From NCBI GenBank assembly GCA_003255065.1, contig QAOA01000289.1, forward strand, positions 729,805-793,804: a stretch of DNA of 64,000 bases. The letters run 5' to 3'. Of the stretch, positions 48,301-59,663 are shown piece after piece. Each line of letters starts with the position of its first letter. Positions within the stretch are counted from its first letter, which is position 1. Origin of the DNA: Cercis canadensis. Its lineage: Eukaryota; Streptophyta; Magnoliopsida; Fabales; Fabaceae. The position numbers and the translations under genes were made by a program. A model generated the notes under the pieces. It was not told the origin of the DNA. It searched no databases and saw only the letters and a list, made by a program, of their open reading frames with translations.

Positions 48301-51282
48301 CCTCCTTCTTTTGGCTGAACTTTATGATAGTGCCTTTAATTTATTCCTTTGTTTTTTGTGCATGAACTTTAAATAGTGCTTCTAAGTTGGAAGCTGTAGA
48401 AATTTCGTGTCTTGTAGGAGCACTGCCACATGTGATGGACCAAAATCCTAAGTGCTGAGCTTCATTGAAAAGGTTTTCTATTAAAACTTTACTCCAATGA
48501 AAACTATATTTAATATAAAGGGGCTATTTTGAGTGTCAAATAAACAAAAGAAATTATTTCCACAAGGTTTTGCATCCTCTTCTGCGTGTATTTGGCTCTA
48601 GTTCGGATAGCTTATGAAACAGGATGCATTGTATAGCTTCTGAACTTTTTGTGTTGAACTTAGGCTTGCTTTTCCCTTTTCATCCCTAGTTCTAAGAAAT
48701 ACGGCACCCTGCATGGTTGTGTATGCATAAAAACAGAACTAATTGGATCTTCAAGAGAATGGTTAAGGACTTCTGTTTTCTACGAAATGGCCCTTTCTAT
48801 GGTCATTCCAGTCTGATGCCCTCCTGGGCGACAGAATTAATCTGTTTGATATAAAGTAGTAAAATAAATTCGAAACTGTCATAATCTTCATTTCCTAGTT
48901 GTAGATAGCATTGCCATCATGGCAATATGTGAACTGAGTCACAAGAGTCATCGAGTCTAAATCAAGGATACCATGGTTTTGCAGTGGAAAATGTAGAAGA
49001 GCTTTTCAGGGACTAGAAGCTTTTCTATGATTCTTGGCACAATTTTGGTTTTGCGACTAAAGGGCTTTTTTTGTGAATGCAAGAGCTCTCTTTTAGGATT
49101 AATGCAAAGTTTCAAATCATAGCTTTACCCAAATAGCTGAAGAACCACTTATGTCTGGAGCTATTTCTAAACAATTTTTGGGTAAAATTCCCTTTAGTTT
49201 CAAATATCTATCCTATGTCCCCACAACACTTCACAAGTAAACAACCAAACAGTATTGGAAAAATCAAGTATTTCTTGGTTGATGTAACTATACAGTAGAC
49301 AGCTTCTGACCGATAGCACTATTTGCAAAGTCTAGAAAGCTCTTGCAAAAGTGGAAATTTCACAGTGAAGACAAACTGGCCCTATGAAATGGTAAAATCA
49401 ATTTTTAGAAATTCAAAATAAGTTGAAGGCTGGTGTACTGTTTTACCTACCCATCCCAATTTCCTGATTACTGTTGAGTGTTGACTGCATCCGTTATCTG
49501 CAACCAGAATGCTAATGAGCATATTGATGGTTGGGTTGAATCCTTATATTTTCCACTCCATCTGTAACACAAAAATGCATCTTGTTCGTCTTCCTCCTGC
49601 CCTTTTTCTAAAAACTGTAAATCAGACCTTCAACCACTTGAACTAAAATCCAGAAATGAGCCAAAATACAAACCATTTACTGATTTTTCTCTTTCCTCTA
49701 TTGAGAATTTCTTGAACAACTACTTTGCCATTCTGTAAATGTTGACATTCTCTTCATCAGGTTGGGTATTTCTATCTTTCAGCATGTTCTAAGCCATAAA
49801 CGACCCTCTTCTTCAGAGCTTGATCTTGATTAAGTTTTAATATCCCCTTTATTCTAGTCGTGCATTTTGTTTTGCAGTTATTTTTATTGTTTCAGGATCC
49901 ATGTGCAGTTTCATCGTGCAAAGTCAAGTTTCAGTATGTGCATAGCTTGATACATGTCACTGGATCGTTCCAATAAGCAAAACTTTTCAAATAATTGGTT
50001 TCTCCCTAGTCTTGATCATTTCAAGAAAAAAAATTGAAAATGATTTAGTGCATGTGAAATATCGTGTTCATGTCCCACCCTCCTTGGCATTGTCACAGGA
50101 TTGATATGTGATGACAATTTTGAGGTTGTGTGTTTAGGTAGGAAGGAGTTCTCATAAGTAGTCAAGAACATCTGACTGCCCTCAGATACTTGTATAGGCT
50201 TAAAGAAATATAATCAAAAGCAGATTATTTTTGTCTTACATTGGCTATTTTATAAGTCCCATTATCAGGTTTTACAGTAGTTAGTTTCATGCTTTCGCTG
50301 CAATTGTGCAAGTCTGGGAATCATTTCTGACTTGTTTTATAGTTTCAAACAATACGCCATATTCTTGGGTCTCTTTTTTGGGTGCGGGTGCAACAAGTGA
50401 CGATAGAAGCATGTTATTTGTGGCTTGTGGATGCATTTTCACCAGACAGCTTTATTAGAAATCATTATCAGCAAAAGTGTCAGCAACTGGGACATGTGCG
50501 CTTTTTTTTTTTGTCCAAAGCCACTTAGATATAAAGTACCTATCACAATTTTTTGCATACTTGGGTTATATTTTTTCCATCATTTAAATCATTTTTTGGG
50601 TCACCTAGTAGGAATAATACGAGGTTGATCCCTTCCAACACAGGGAGGATACAGATTTCTTATCATCTTCTGGAGTCAGATGTGTTGGTGGTGTAGTTCT
50701 TTTCCTTTCTGCTTTGCTGAGAGGACCTGCTTCCTAGGGGAAAAAGGATAGGGGACCGATGCCTAAGTGATTAAGCAGCAATTCTCTAAAATAATGCTTT
50801 CAAGCAATCTGAAGTCCCTTATTTCATTTTTGGGTGGTGGTTGTCTTTCATTCTTTTTTTGGTTAATTTGGTTTTTGAATTCTCCTCCCTTTCTTCTGAT
50901 ATGATCAACGGCTTGAATTTGCAGAAACTATTACAGATGTACTTCAGCTGGATGTCCTGTTCGTAAGCACATTGAGACTGCTGTAGATAACACAAATGCC
51001 GTCATCATAACATACAAGGGAGTACACGACCATGACATGCCTGTGCCCAAGAAACGACATGGCCCACCAAGTGCTCCTCTTGTGGCTGCTGCTGCGCCTG
51101 CTTCAATGAACAATATTCAGTTCAAGAAAACTGAGTCACTGCAAAACCAAAAATCTCCTACTCAATGGTCAGTGGACACGGAAGGAGAATTAACAGGGGA
51201 AGCCATGGACCTCGGGGGTGAGAAAGCAATGGAGTCAGCTCGAACACTTCTGAGCATCGGTTTTGAAATTAAGCCTTGCTGA
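45355..51282 (+). CDS. WRKY32: group I WRKY transcription factor, WRKY32-like
   Basis: A nuclear DNA-binding protein that recognises W-boxes. Five exons: 45355-45634, 45738-45787, 47041-47747, 47869-48027 and 50925-51282, giving 517 residues. The start is ATG 45355 in a good context (GCCATGG), opening [17 protein letters not shown]; an acidic stretch ([15 protein letters not shown]) follows. It carries two WRKYGQK domains with C2H2 zinc sites: [19 protein letters not shown] with CTHSDC and HSHD, and [19 protein letters not shown] with CTSAGC and HDHD. The C-terminal domain is split at the conserved Arg codon (HPR|NYYRC). The protein ends [12 protein letters not shown], then [19 protein letters not shown], like Arabidopsis WRKY32. 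Intron 3 has a GC-AG border (AAAAG|GCAAGT at 47748); no GT choice keeps the frame. Intron 4 is 2.9 kb and holds nothing recognisable. Confidence 0.94.
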
Positions 51283-54200
51283 TTCTTCAGAAATCAAATC
51301 ATGTAGTTGTATCTATATAAATTAATTGCCATGTCCCATGTATTTTGTTTTTCCCAGCTTCTCATGATTTTCTATTTTTCTTTTCCTGTTCCTTTATTTT
51401 TTCCCCCCATGTAGCCTTTTAGTGCCACAGTTGTGTATATTTGGTTGTACACCTTTTTAACTTGTCTGAAACAGTTTGTTGGTAGTGGAGCGAATATAGA
51501 ATTGATTGGTGCTTTTTATTCCCATCGAGGGTGAATAGCAATTGCATTGTCAATTCCACTCAAATGTTTCAAAATAAAGATGATGGTATTAATGGCCACT
51601 ACTCAAACATGTTACTATGTTAGTCCAAGAGTAAAGAGCTTCATCTTTCAGAACAAACATGTTAAAATGGACATGGAATACTCGGGCCAAATTGGGCCGA
51701 GTTTATTATTATATAGGGATAATGGAAGGAGGTGTTTGGATCAACCCAATTGAATGTGTTCTAACAAAGAAACAATTAGTAATTGATTCTCTTAGATGAC
51801 CCCAAAATAATTGTTTTCATCTGTTTGGTTACCTTACCTAATCCCTTCATAAAGCTCATTGTACTAACTACAGCGCAGCCTTAATATGAATTTAAAGAAC
51901 TAAGTAAAAAAAAAAGAACTAAAGTAATGTGAAATTATTTTTCACCGAAAATGTAGAAGTTCACACTTAATAGTTATAGTGGTTGTACCCCAATCTGATT
52001 TGGCGAAAATGAGCCGGCCAAAATGGATATTCCGAGGCTCTAACTTCCAACGCAAGCAACTTATATTTTCTTTAATATTTTGGTTAACAGTTTGGTTGGT
52101 TGGTTGTCCTTAATCTTATAGCTGGTGTTTGGTCGTGCAGCATTTAGATATACCTCTATTATGTCTACTGCTACCTACCCATTTATGCGAAAACATTATT
52201 TGTATTTTCTTGTTAATTTATGTTTCAAATTTTGTTTATGCAGTTGAAACGTTCAAGTCAAATTTGTGTGAGGTTTATAAATAAAAAGGAATAAAAGTGA
52301 TAAGCAAAAAACTATTGTTGTTGTTAGAAAGAAAACTAAAACTCCTTGTCATAGTTTTTGATGTTTATCCCATTCATGAAAGTGATAGTTACAAAAGAGG
52401 ACATCATCTATAAGGGGCCACAAATTTATAATAAAAGAAAACAAAAGAAAGAGGCAAAACTATAAATGATTATATAAAAAAAAAATCAGAGGGTAAAATT
52501 CAAAACCTATCTCATCTACCAACTACACTAAAGGGTCAACATGCTAATGGAATTGATAGGCAAAGTTTCACATAAAAACTAAAAACTAAGAAAGTTTCAT
52601 AGTAAAAATGCAAAGCTATCTAATGCTTCCAGAAAAGTGTAACTCATCCAATTCTCTCTCCCACCATAGTGGGCTAGACCAGTAGGTGCATGCCACCCCA
52701 TAGTGGTTTTAGGAATGAAATCTTTCTCTTTAACCTTTCTTTTCTACTTTTTCTCCTTCATTACTAGCTTTCCATCCCTCACTTTTATGTTGTACCAAAC
52801 GGAGGATTAGTCAATCAAGTGCAGAGTTCAGTGCTCAGAGACTGAGAGGGCATCATATAAATGTTTTCACCGATCCTCATACTTGTTGAAACCTAGAGAA
52901 GAACACTTGGAGAATCTTACCTTTATGAGTAACATTGAATTAGACAAAACCAATTGTTTGGATGATTATTGAGCAAGAAGACACTTTGATTTGACTCTCC
53001 TTTATGTCAATTGTTTGCCAGTGTTTGCCTATATCTAATAGGGTCGAAAATGTTCCAATATATATATATATATATCACATTGGATTCACGTTGAATAATG
53101 ACAAAATTAGTGACTAATTGGTAGTAAACGAAAGTAAAGTATTAAGTGTTGACAAAGCACACCATTAACGTGGAAAATGGTAAAAACAAAACGAATTGAA
53201 AGTAGGTGGATAACTATTTTTATTGGTGAATAACAGGAAAGTGCAATTACACATAGATAAATTAGGTGAAAATAATTATATCTAAGTCACCATAATAAAA
53301 TGTCTAATATTCAAGAGTATTGTTATTTTCCTACAATATCCGTTGAACATTAGACACGGAAATACAACCACCAAGCTTCTTATGTATTACAACAGTTTTC
53401 CAATTGCATTTCAACCATTGCTTCTTACATTGCATAAGTTTTTTTTTTTAAAAAAAAAAAATGTGAAGCATTTTGGTAGATTCAATTTTGTATCTATACG
53501 TAAAAAAAATGGACAATTTTTAGTAACATTAAAGAAAATCTAAAATCTACAATCATGTATTAATTTTTTTTTGGATAATTTGTAAAATTTTCAGATTCAA
53601 AATCCTTTTCCTTTTTACACCAAAAAACAGATGTTCAATAAACAAAGTAGAAGCACTTAATATAATTTATTGAACTTATTTTATCTCATTAAGTTTTTCT
53701 TTTATTTTTTTTTCAACCCTTGTCTTGCGGCCAAAAAATAGATCCGTGTCTTTAGTCGAAGAAAATAAACATAGAGGAGAGAGAGAGAGGGAAAGAGTAA
53801 GAGAAAGAGAAAGAGAAAAGCATACACAAACACAAGGAAGGAGGAAGGCACATCCAATGTACCGGGCATAACCGGTAAAATGCGAGTGCAAAAACCGGTT
53901 TTATTGGTTTCCATCAATGTAAAGGCCCAATCTTTTTCACTCTTCTATATTTAACTCGTTTGCTTATTCGCTCTTTGATTCTCTCAACTTCATCTCCCTC
54001 AATTTTTTTCTTTTTAGGAGTTAAACCCTGTTTGTTAGATCAAACCCACACTCTCTTCATTCTTCACCGTTACAGTTGTTTCTCACTGATAGTAGGCAAC
54101 CTTTTCCCCGCATTTTCCCGGATACTTTCTCTGCTATTTTCTGGGAAAGAAAAGCTTGGGAACTACAAAGGAATGTGTCAGCTTTTTCTCCATGTGGGGG

Positions 54201-54833
54201 GCGACTGAAAAAATAAGCGACACAGTTTGAGACCTGCCTTTTCCTTTTGAGGTTGCAGAGCGCTCTCGTTTTCCACAATGCAGAATGGAATCTCAGAGTT
54301 TCGAGGCTATCTGAAGCTCATTTTGAAAGTTATCTGGAATATAGAATGCAACCCTTTATTAGCTCCATTTAAACCCTAACTTTGGTCAAAAGGTGAACCC
54401 ATTTTACTGACTTTGATCAAATTATTTTCGTAAATTCTAGTGGCTTCATGTTTTCTGGGTTTTTGAGCTGATTTGAAATTTGGGTATTGGTTATGGATGG
54501 CTTTGAGTTAGTAGTTGGGTGATTTGAGGATTTTGAGCGATACCCCATGGTAGCTATGACTACAATTAGTGCCTTTTAGAGGTAAAACTCTGAGATCTGT
54601 TTTAGGCGTGTGGGGAGCTAAGTCACTGTACGTGCTATTAGCTAAAATTTGATATTGGTTCTAGTTTCTATCCTTTGTGCACTCTTCTAAGAGTTTAACT
54701 AATAAAGGAATGATGGTTTCAATGAATTCATAGGAAGATGATGGTAATTAGAGCTTAAAGAACCCACTTGGTGACTGGTGAGATTGGAATATTTAGGTGA
54801 TTGTTCGGGAGAATATCTGAGATATTTGGATCA
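51283..54833. other. intergenic, no gene seen
   Basis: WRKY32 3' region, AT-rich spacer with a short (TA)n at about 53059-53076, a GA-rich tract at 53776-53820, and the long 5' leader of the next gene from roughly 53930. No coding sequence was recognised. Confidence 0.5.
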
Positions 54834-57800
54834 ATGTCGGGAGCTCCAAGGTTGAGGTCTATGAATGTGGCTGATTCAGAGGCAAGGCCTGTGTTTGGAC
54901 CAGCTGGAAACAAGACAGGTTCACTGAGTTCAAGGAAGCCAGCTTCAAAGCCATTGAGGAAGACTGGAAAATTGCAGGACGAGGTTGCATCAGCCAAAGA
55001 GAAGAAATCCCATAAATTGTCTACAATTGTTACTTCCTCTCCTCAGTCACACTCTATCAGTGTTCCTTCAGTTCTCCGCCGGCATGAGCAGTTATTGCAT
55101 TCTAATTTATCCCTGAATGCCTCATGTTCATCTGATGCTTCTACAGATTCATTTCATAGTCGAGCATCTACCGGTAGGTTGACTCGGTCATATAGCATGG
55201 GTAGTAGAAGGAAACCGTATGTGTCAAAGCCAAGAAGTGTTGCTTCTGATGGTGTTTTAGATTCTCCACCTGATGTTTCACAATCCCAGAAGAGGTGTGC
55301 CTGGGTCACTCCAAATACTGGTTCGTTCTCTAGAATTTTTTGTGAAATCTTTGGAAGGGCATTTGTTACTGCTTGTGGAACAAACATGCACCATACTTAT
55401 TCTTATTGTGTTGATAAATTCTTTTTGCTAACTCTTGGGCTTTGTGGAGAATATTTCAGTCTATGGTTCTTTTGATTGTTAAATTACTCTCTAGAAACAC
55501 GGTAGTTTGAGTTCAAATTAGCTTGCTTTTCTCAAGATATTAATATGTATTTGAGCTGATTATTATGTAATTCTTATTCAACTGAAAGTTAAATTCCAGT
55601 TCTAGAAGATTGAGATTGTATATTAAGCATACATATTCATTTGGATTCATTTGCTTCAAAACTGTCTCATTTGGATATCATTGTATAAGTTGTCAAGTGA
55701 GCATGCACTCTGGGTTCTCTGATGTAGCATAAACTTCTGTCAAATATTTCAGTCCCCTCCATTTGTTTGAACTTTGGGTGGGTTTGGTATTACTTCTCAA
55801 TAGATGCTTCTACTTGTGCTTTTTAAAAGTAGGAGTAGCTTTTATAAGCATCCTTTTATATGTTTTCAACATAAAGTACCTAAAAAACACAAACAATTTT
55901 TACTAAGTAGCTTTTGAGAAATTTACTTGACACTTCAGATTAATACTTATACTTGTATTAAGTAGAAGCCTCCCTCAAATGCAATCCCAAACTCAGTCTT
56001 CAAATGATCATGCTTGATACTACGGGTTTGTAACCAAAATATAAAAGGACATGCATAAAATGTATACCTTTTTCAATTGATTTTATTTCATGTTTTGCTC
56101 ATTGAAGAGAAAAATGGCAATCCTAAGTGAATAAAGGGTATGAACTTGATAGTTGATGGCAGTAGAGCTGAATTTGCAAGATCCAGCTGCCTTGCCATAC
56201 TCTTCGAAAAGCCTCTATCATGATTTTTTTGAGTTTTATATTTTTGAACTTGATTATGCTTTTCTCAAGTTTGTTTCCTGACTAAGTTTGCATGTTGATA
56301 TTAGAACCATGTTATGCTACTTTCCATGATGAAGAATGGGGGGTTCCAGTACATGATGACAAGTACGTGATACACAACAATTGATTTTGTTATATTGATT
56401 GAAAAAGGAATTTACCTTCTTCCATCAGATGTTTTGCTTGACACTCATTTATTTCGTGTAGGAAACTGTTTGAACTTCTTGTACTTTCAAGCTCTCTTGC
56501 CGAGCTCACTTGGCCAGCCATTCTTAGCAAAAGACACATTTTTAGGTACTGCTTCTGTGGAAGTCCCATATTGCCTTTACTTACTTTTAGCCTTAAATTT
56601 GAGCTGCTGTCACAAAAAAATTTGCCCTAGGCTGGAACCTCTTTCCTCTTGACTTTGTTCACATTATTTATATTAACAAGGTTTTTTTGCAGGGAAGTTT
56701 TTGCAGACTTTGATCCAGTTGCTGTCTCGAAATTGAATGAGAAGAAGCTGATGGCGGGAAGTGCTGCTAGCTCCCTACTCTCAGAACTTAAATTGCGTGC
56801 TATAATTGAGAATGCACGTCAAATGTCAAAGGTAGATTATTATTTTCTCTTGACTTGTTGATCCTTTGTTACAGAAGATGCAAACTTTTGGGATGGTTCA
56901 TAATTATTAGAGTCCATGGCTAGCAGCCTCGGTGGTATTTCACTGCCTTGGTTGATTTGTGGATTTAATCCTATGCCCATGGGACAACATAGTGATTTTA
57001 CCTGCTGAACTAGGTAGCATTTATACTTATCTTATTCAAAAACTAAGAATATAAAACAGAATCCTGGATTATCCGCATGTTTTATCCTTATTAGGTGATG
57101 CTAGTTAGAAAAGAAGTCAAATATCTTATATCTTGCAAGTATGGTAGCATTTTTTAGTTTCTGGTAATAGTTTATGTACTGATCTTCAGTTTAATATTGT
57201 CATTGTCACTTTATACTCATAATTTTGACCACTTAGGATATCTTAAATTATCTGCACGATCAATAGAATGACTTATAATTGGTGTTTAGTGATCATTTGA
57301 TCAGGTAGGTTAGGTAACGAAGGTAATTGAATGGTGTGGTCCTGATCCTTATTAAATTTGCATGACCCATAAGGGACAAACTATAATACAATCTTCCGTC
57401 CAGCATGAGCTCTTGGTAATCTAATTTACAGCAGTGATAGGCGACCTAATTATTTGGATTCTTTATCCTGCCACCTTGCTTAGCTGGTATGTCCCAAGCC
57501 ATCTTTCAGACTTGATACTTTTCCAACCACTAATCACTGCAATCCACTTTTTTACTGAACTGCCATAATTGCTGATTGCATTGTAGCTGTGGTTATCATT
57601 GCAACTAACCTTTTGCAGGTTTTACTAATGCCAGGTCATAGATGAGTTTGGATCGTTTGACAAGTACATCTGGAGTTTTGTGAACCACAAGGCTATAGTT
57701 AGCAGATTCCGATATCCTCGGCAGGTTCCAGTAAAAACACCGAAAGCAGATGTTATTAGCAAAGACATGGTGAGAAGAGGATTTCGTGGCGTGGGTCCCA

Positions 57801-58006
57801 CGGTTGTATACTCGTTCATGCAAGTTGCTGGGTTAACAAATGACCATCTCATCAGCTGCTTCAGATTCCAGGAGTGTATAGCTGCAGCTGAAGGAAAGGA
57901 AGAGAATGGCTTCAAGGATAATAATGCTGAAGAAAAGGAGAGTGGTAATGTGATGGAATCAGATCTTTCCATCGCCATTGATGATTTGAGTTTCTCCTCA
58001 GAATGA
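54834..58006 (+). CDS. DNA-3-methyladenine glycosylase I (TAG family)
   Basis: Bacterial TAG removes 3-methyladenine from alkylated DNA in base-excision repair; plant members are nuclear homologues. Five exons: 54834-55320, 56305-56362, 56462-56545, 56693-56831 and 57635-58006, giving 379 residues. The start ATG 54834 opens MSGAPRLRSMNVADSEARP. Residues 1-150 are a Ser-rich, basic plant extension. The catalytic domain starts at KRCAWVTPNTEPCYATFHD, then EEWGVPVHDDKKLFELL, LTWPAILSKR, WSFVNHKAIVSRF, RRGFRGVGPTVVYSFMQVA and GLTNDHLISCF. The residues matching the zinc site of E. coli TAG (Cys4, His17, His175, Cys179) are present as Cys155, His170, His327 and Cys331. The exon 5 acceptor is CCAG|GTCATAG; an upstream TTGCAG at 57618 would bring an early stop. 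Resembles At5g57970 as I recall it. Confidence 0.93.
55778..56000. mobile_element. hAT-like MITE in intron 1 of the TAG gene
   Basis: The left end GGGTTTGGTATTACTTC and following GATGCTTCTACTT match the reverse complement of the right end GAGTTTGGGATTGCATTTG and GGCTTCTACTT. The inner parts (GTAGCTTTTATAAGC, AAAAGCTACTTAG in reverse) pair loosely. The GTTTGG ends and the GCTTCTACTT motif are typical of plant hAT-derived MITEs. A target duplication is not clear. Confidence 0.5.
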
Positions 58007-59663
58007 TGGTTGACTGTCTTGGCTGATAGAGCTCCAGGTTATATTAACAGTTCACCATGTCCACTGATTTAATACTACTTAGTTTAGATTGGGTAATGAT
58101 GGAAGGGAATTTGTGTATAAATTTCGTGCAGTCCCTAAACATGATGGATTCTTAGATTGTAGATTACTAAAGGCAAAAGTCAATTAAATCAACTGGTACC
58201 AGTGCTTTTGTGTGAGGCTTCTCATACAAATTGGTGTACAATTTTTTGTACAGTTAAAAGATCAGTGATTAGAATTTTCTTTTCAAACCAGTGGCTTCAG
58301 CGAATAGATTACTTATTCTTGTTAGAATATCATTACTTGTAAATTAGTTAGCCTCATACGGTCTCACACAAGCAAAGATGACAAATAAGATTCTAACTTA
58401 AAGTTATTAGTGGTCTACACCATCTAATTAAGCTCAAATTGTGTGTGTTAACTATGTCCGTACAAGGTCTAATATTAAAATACCGTTACTCATGTTTTTC
58501 GTTGTGTCAGCATCTCATTATGACTATACAGTGGCATCATCGGATTGTGATCGGTGTGGGACTATTTCATTCCCTGTCACAACCTCACATGGTGTTAACA
58601 GCTAGAACTAGAACTGATAGATCAGTCCCACATATAATGTATGACAATGATGCAACAATGGCTTAATGCTTTCATGTCGCCGTGGAGCAGGGCTAACTCA
58701 TTGTTGATATACATGCTTGCAGTGTTTGGTTTCAAGATTTCCAACAATTGTGGGGTATTGCCGTTTTAAAGATTAAATGGAAATGGTGACAGACCACTTA
58801 TGACCTGGATGTTTGGGAACTTTTTATCATAAAAACTTTTCCATAATTTCTTCCATTATTAAGCAAGGTATGAGAAAGTATATACTACAAAAATGCATTC
58901 TTCCTGCTTGCTGTGAAGACACGTCTATATAATTGAATTCCTAGATTGGGATGTAATTTCCTCCCCTTTTCTTCCTGTTGGTTTTACTCAAGTTATTTTT
59001 ATTGATCAAAACTCAATATTATTATCTCAGAAACTAGAGTTTTGAATGCTATAAAGCGTGGGTGCAAATAACAAAAAAAAATGTGAGTGATGTCTCCTCA
59101 CGATTTACACATGCATATTTTTTTTTTAATCAAAATGTGACAGGCACCTAATTGAAAGATATCTCCTTTTAACACCATTAAATCTTTTATGCCAAGTTCT
59201 AACACCCCAAATAATAAACTCTATTTTGTACTATGCAGAGACAAGCGCAAAAGTGTATGAAGGTATTAGTCCATCATGTTAGGAACCTTGATATAAATAA
59301 CCAATATGACATTTAGCAAAAAAAAAAACACCATAATGACAGCTCGATTATATATTTTCGTTGAACTAAAATAAAATGTTATCATAAAAGGGATTAGCAT
59401 ATTCATAAGTCACTGAGAAACGAGCATAATAAAATCAAATGTCAGCTGTAATCATAAAAGGGATTAGCATATTCATAAGTCACTGAGAAACGAGCATAAT
59501 AAAATCAAATGTCAGCTGTAATCATATATTCTTTCGAATGTGAAATAAAGGACTGGACTTTTACCAAGATAACAAATTTAACAAACGCCAAATGGAAAAA
59601 TCCTTGCAACAAAAGAAACAAACAAACAACAGTCACCACCATGAGATAAAAAAATCATAGCAG
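58007..59663. other. convergent intergenic region, TAG gene and PSMD9
   Basis: 3' regions of the two convergent genes, with a perfect 70-bp tandem duplication at 59381-59520. No gene was recognised. Confidence 0.5.
59381..59520. repeat. perfect 70-bp tandem duplication
   Basis: 59381-59450 and 59451-59520 are identical, each starting ATCATAAAAGGGATTAGC and ending GTCAGCTGTA. The next bases, ATCATA, begin a third unit that then diverges. No N lies between the copies. Confidence 0.95.

Noticed and set aside
54801..54833. Extension of the TAG glycosylase upstream of ATG 54834
   Set aside because: The extension opens with TTG; the first ATG in this frame is 54834.
58195..58380. Possible small inverted-repeat element (TTGTGTGAGGCTTCTCATAC and GCCTCATACGGTCTCACACAAG)
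   Set aside because: The matching ends are only about 20 bases and no target duplication is visible; too weak to call.
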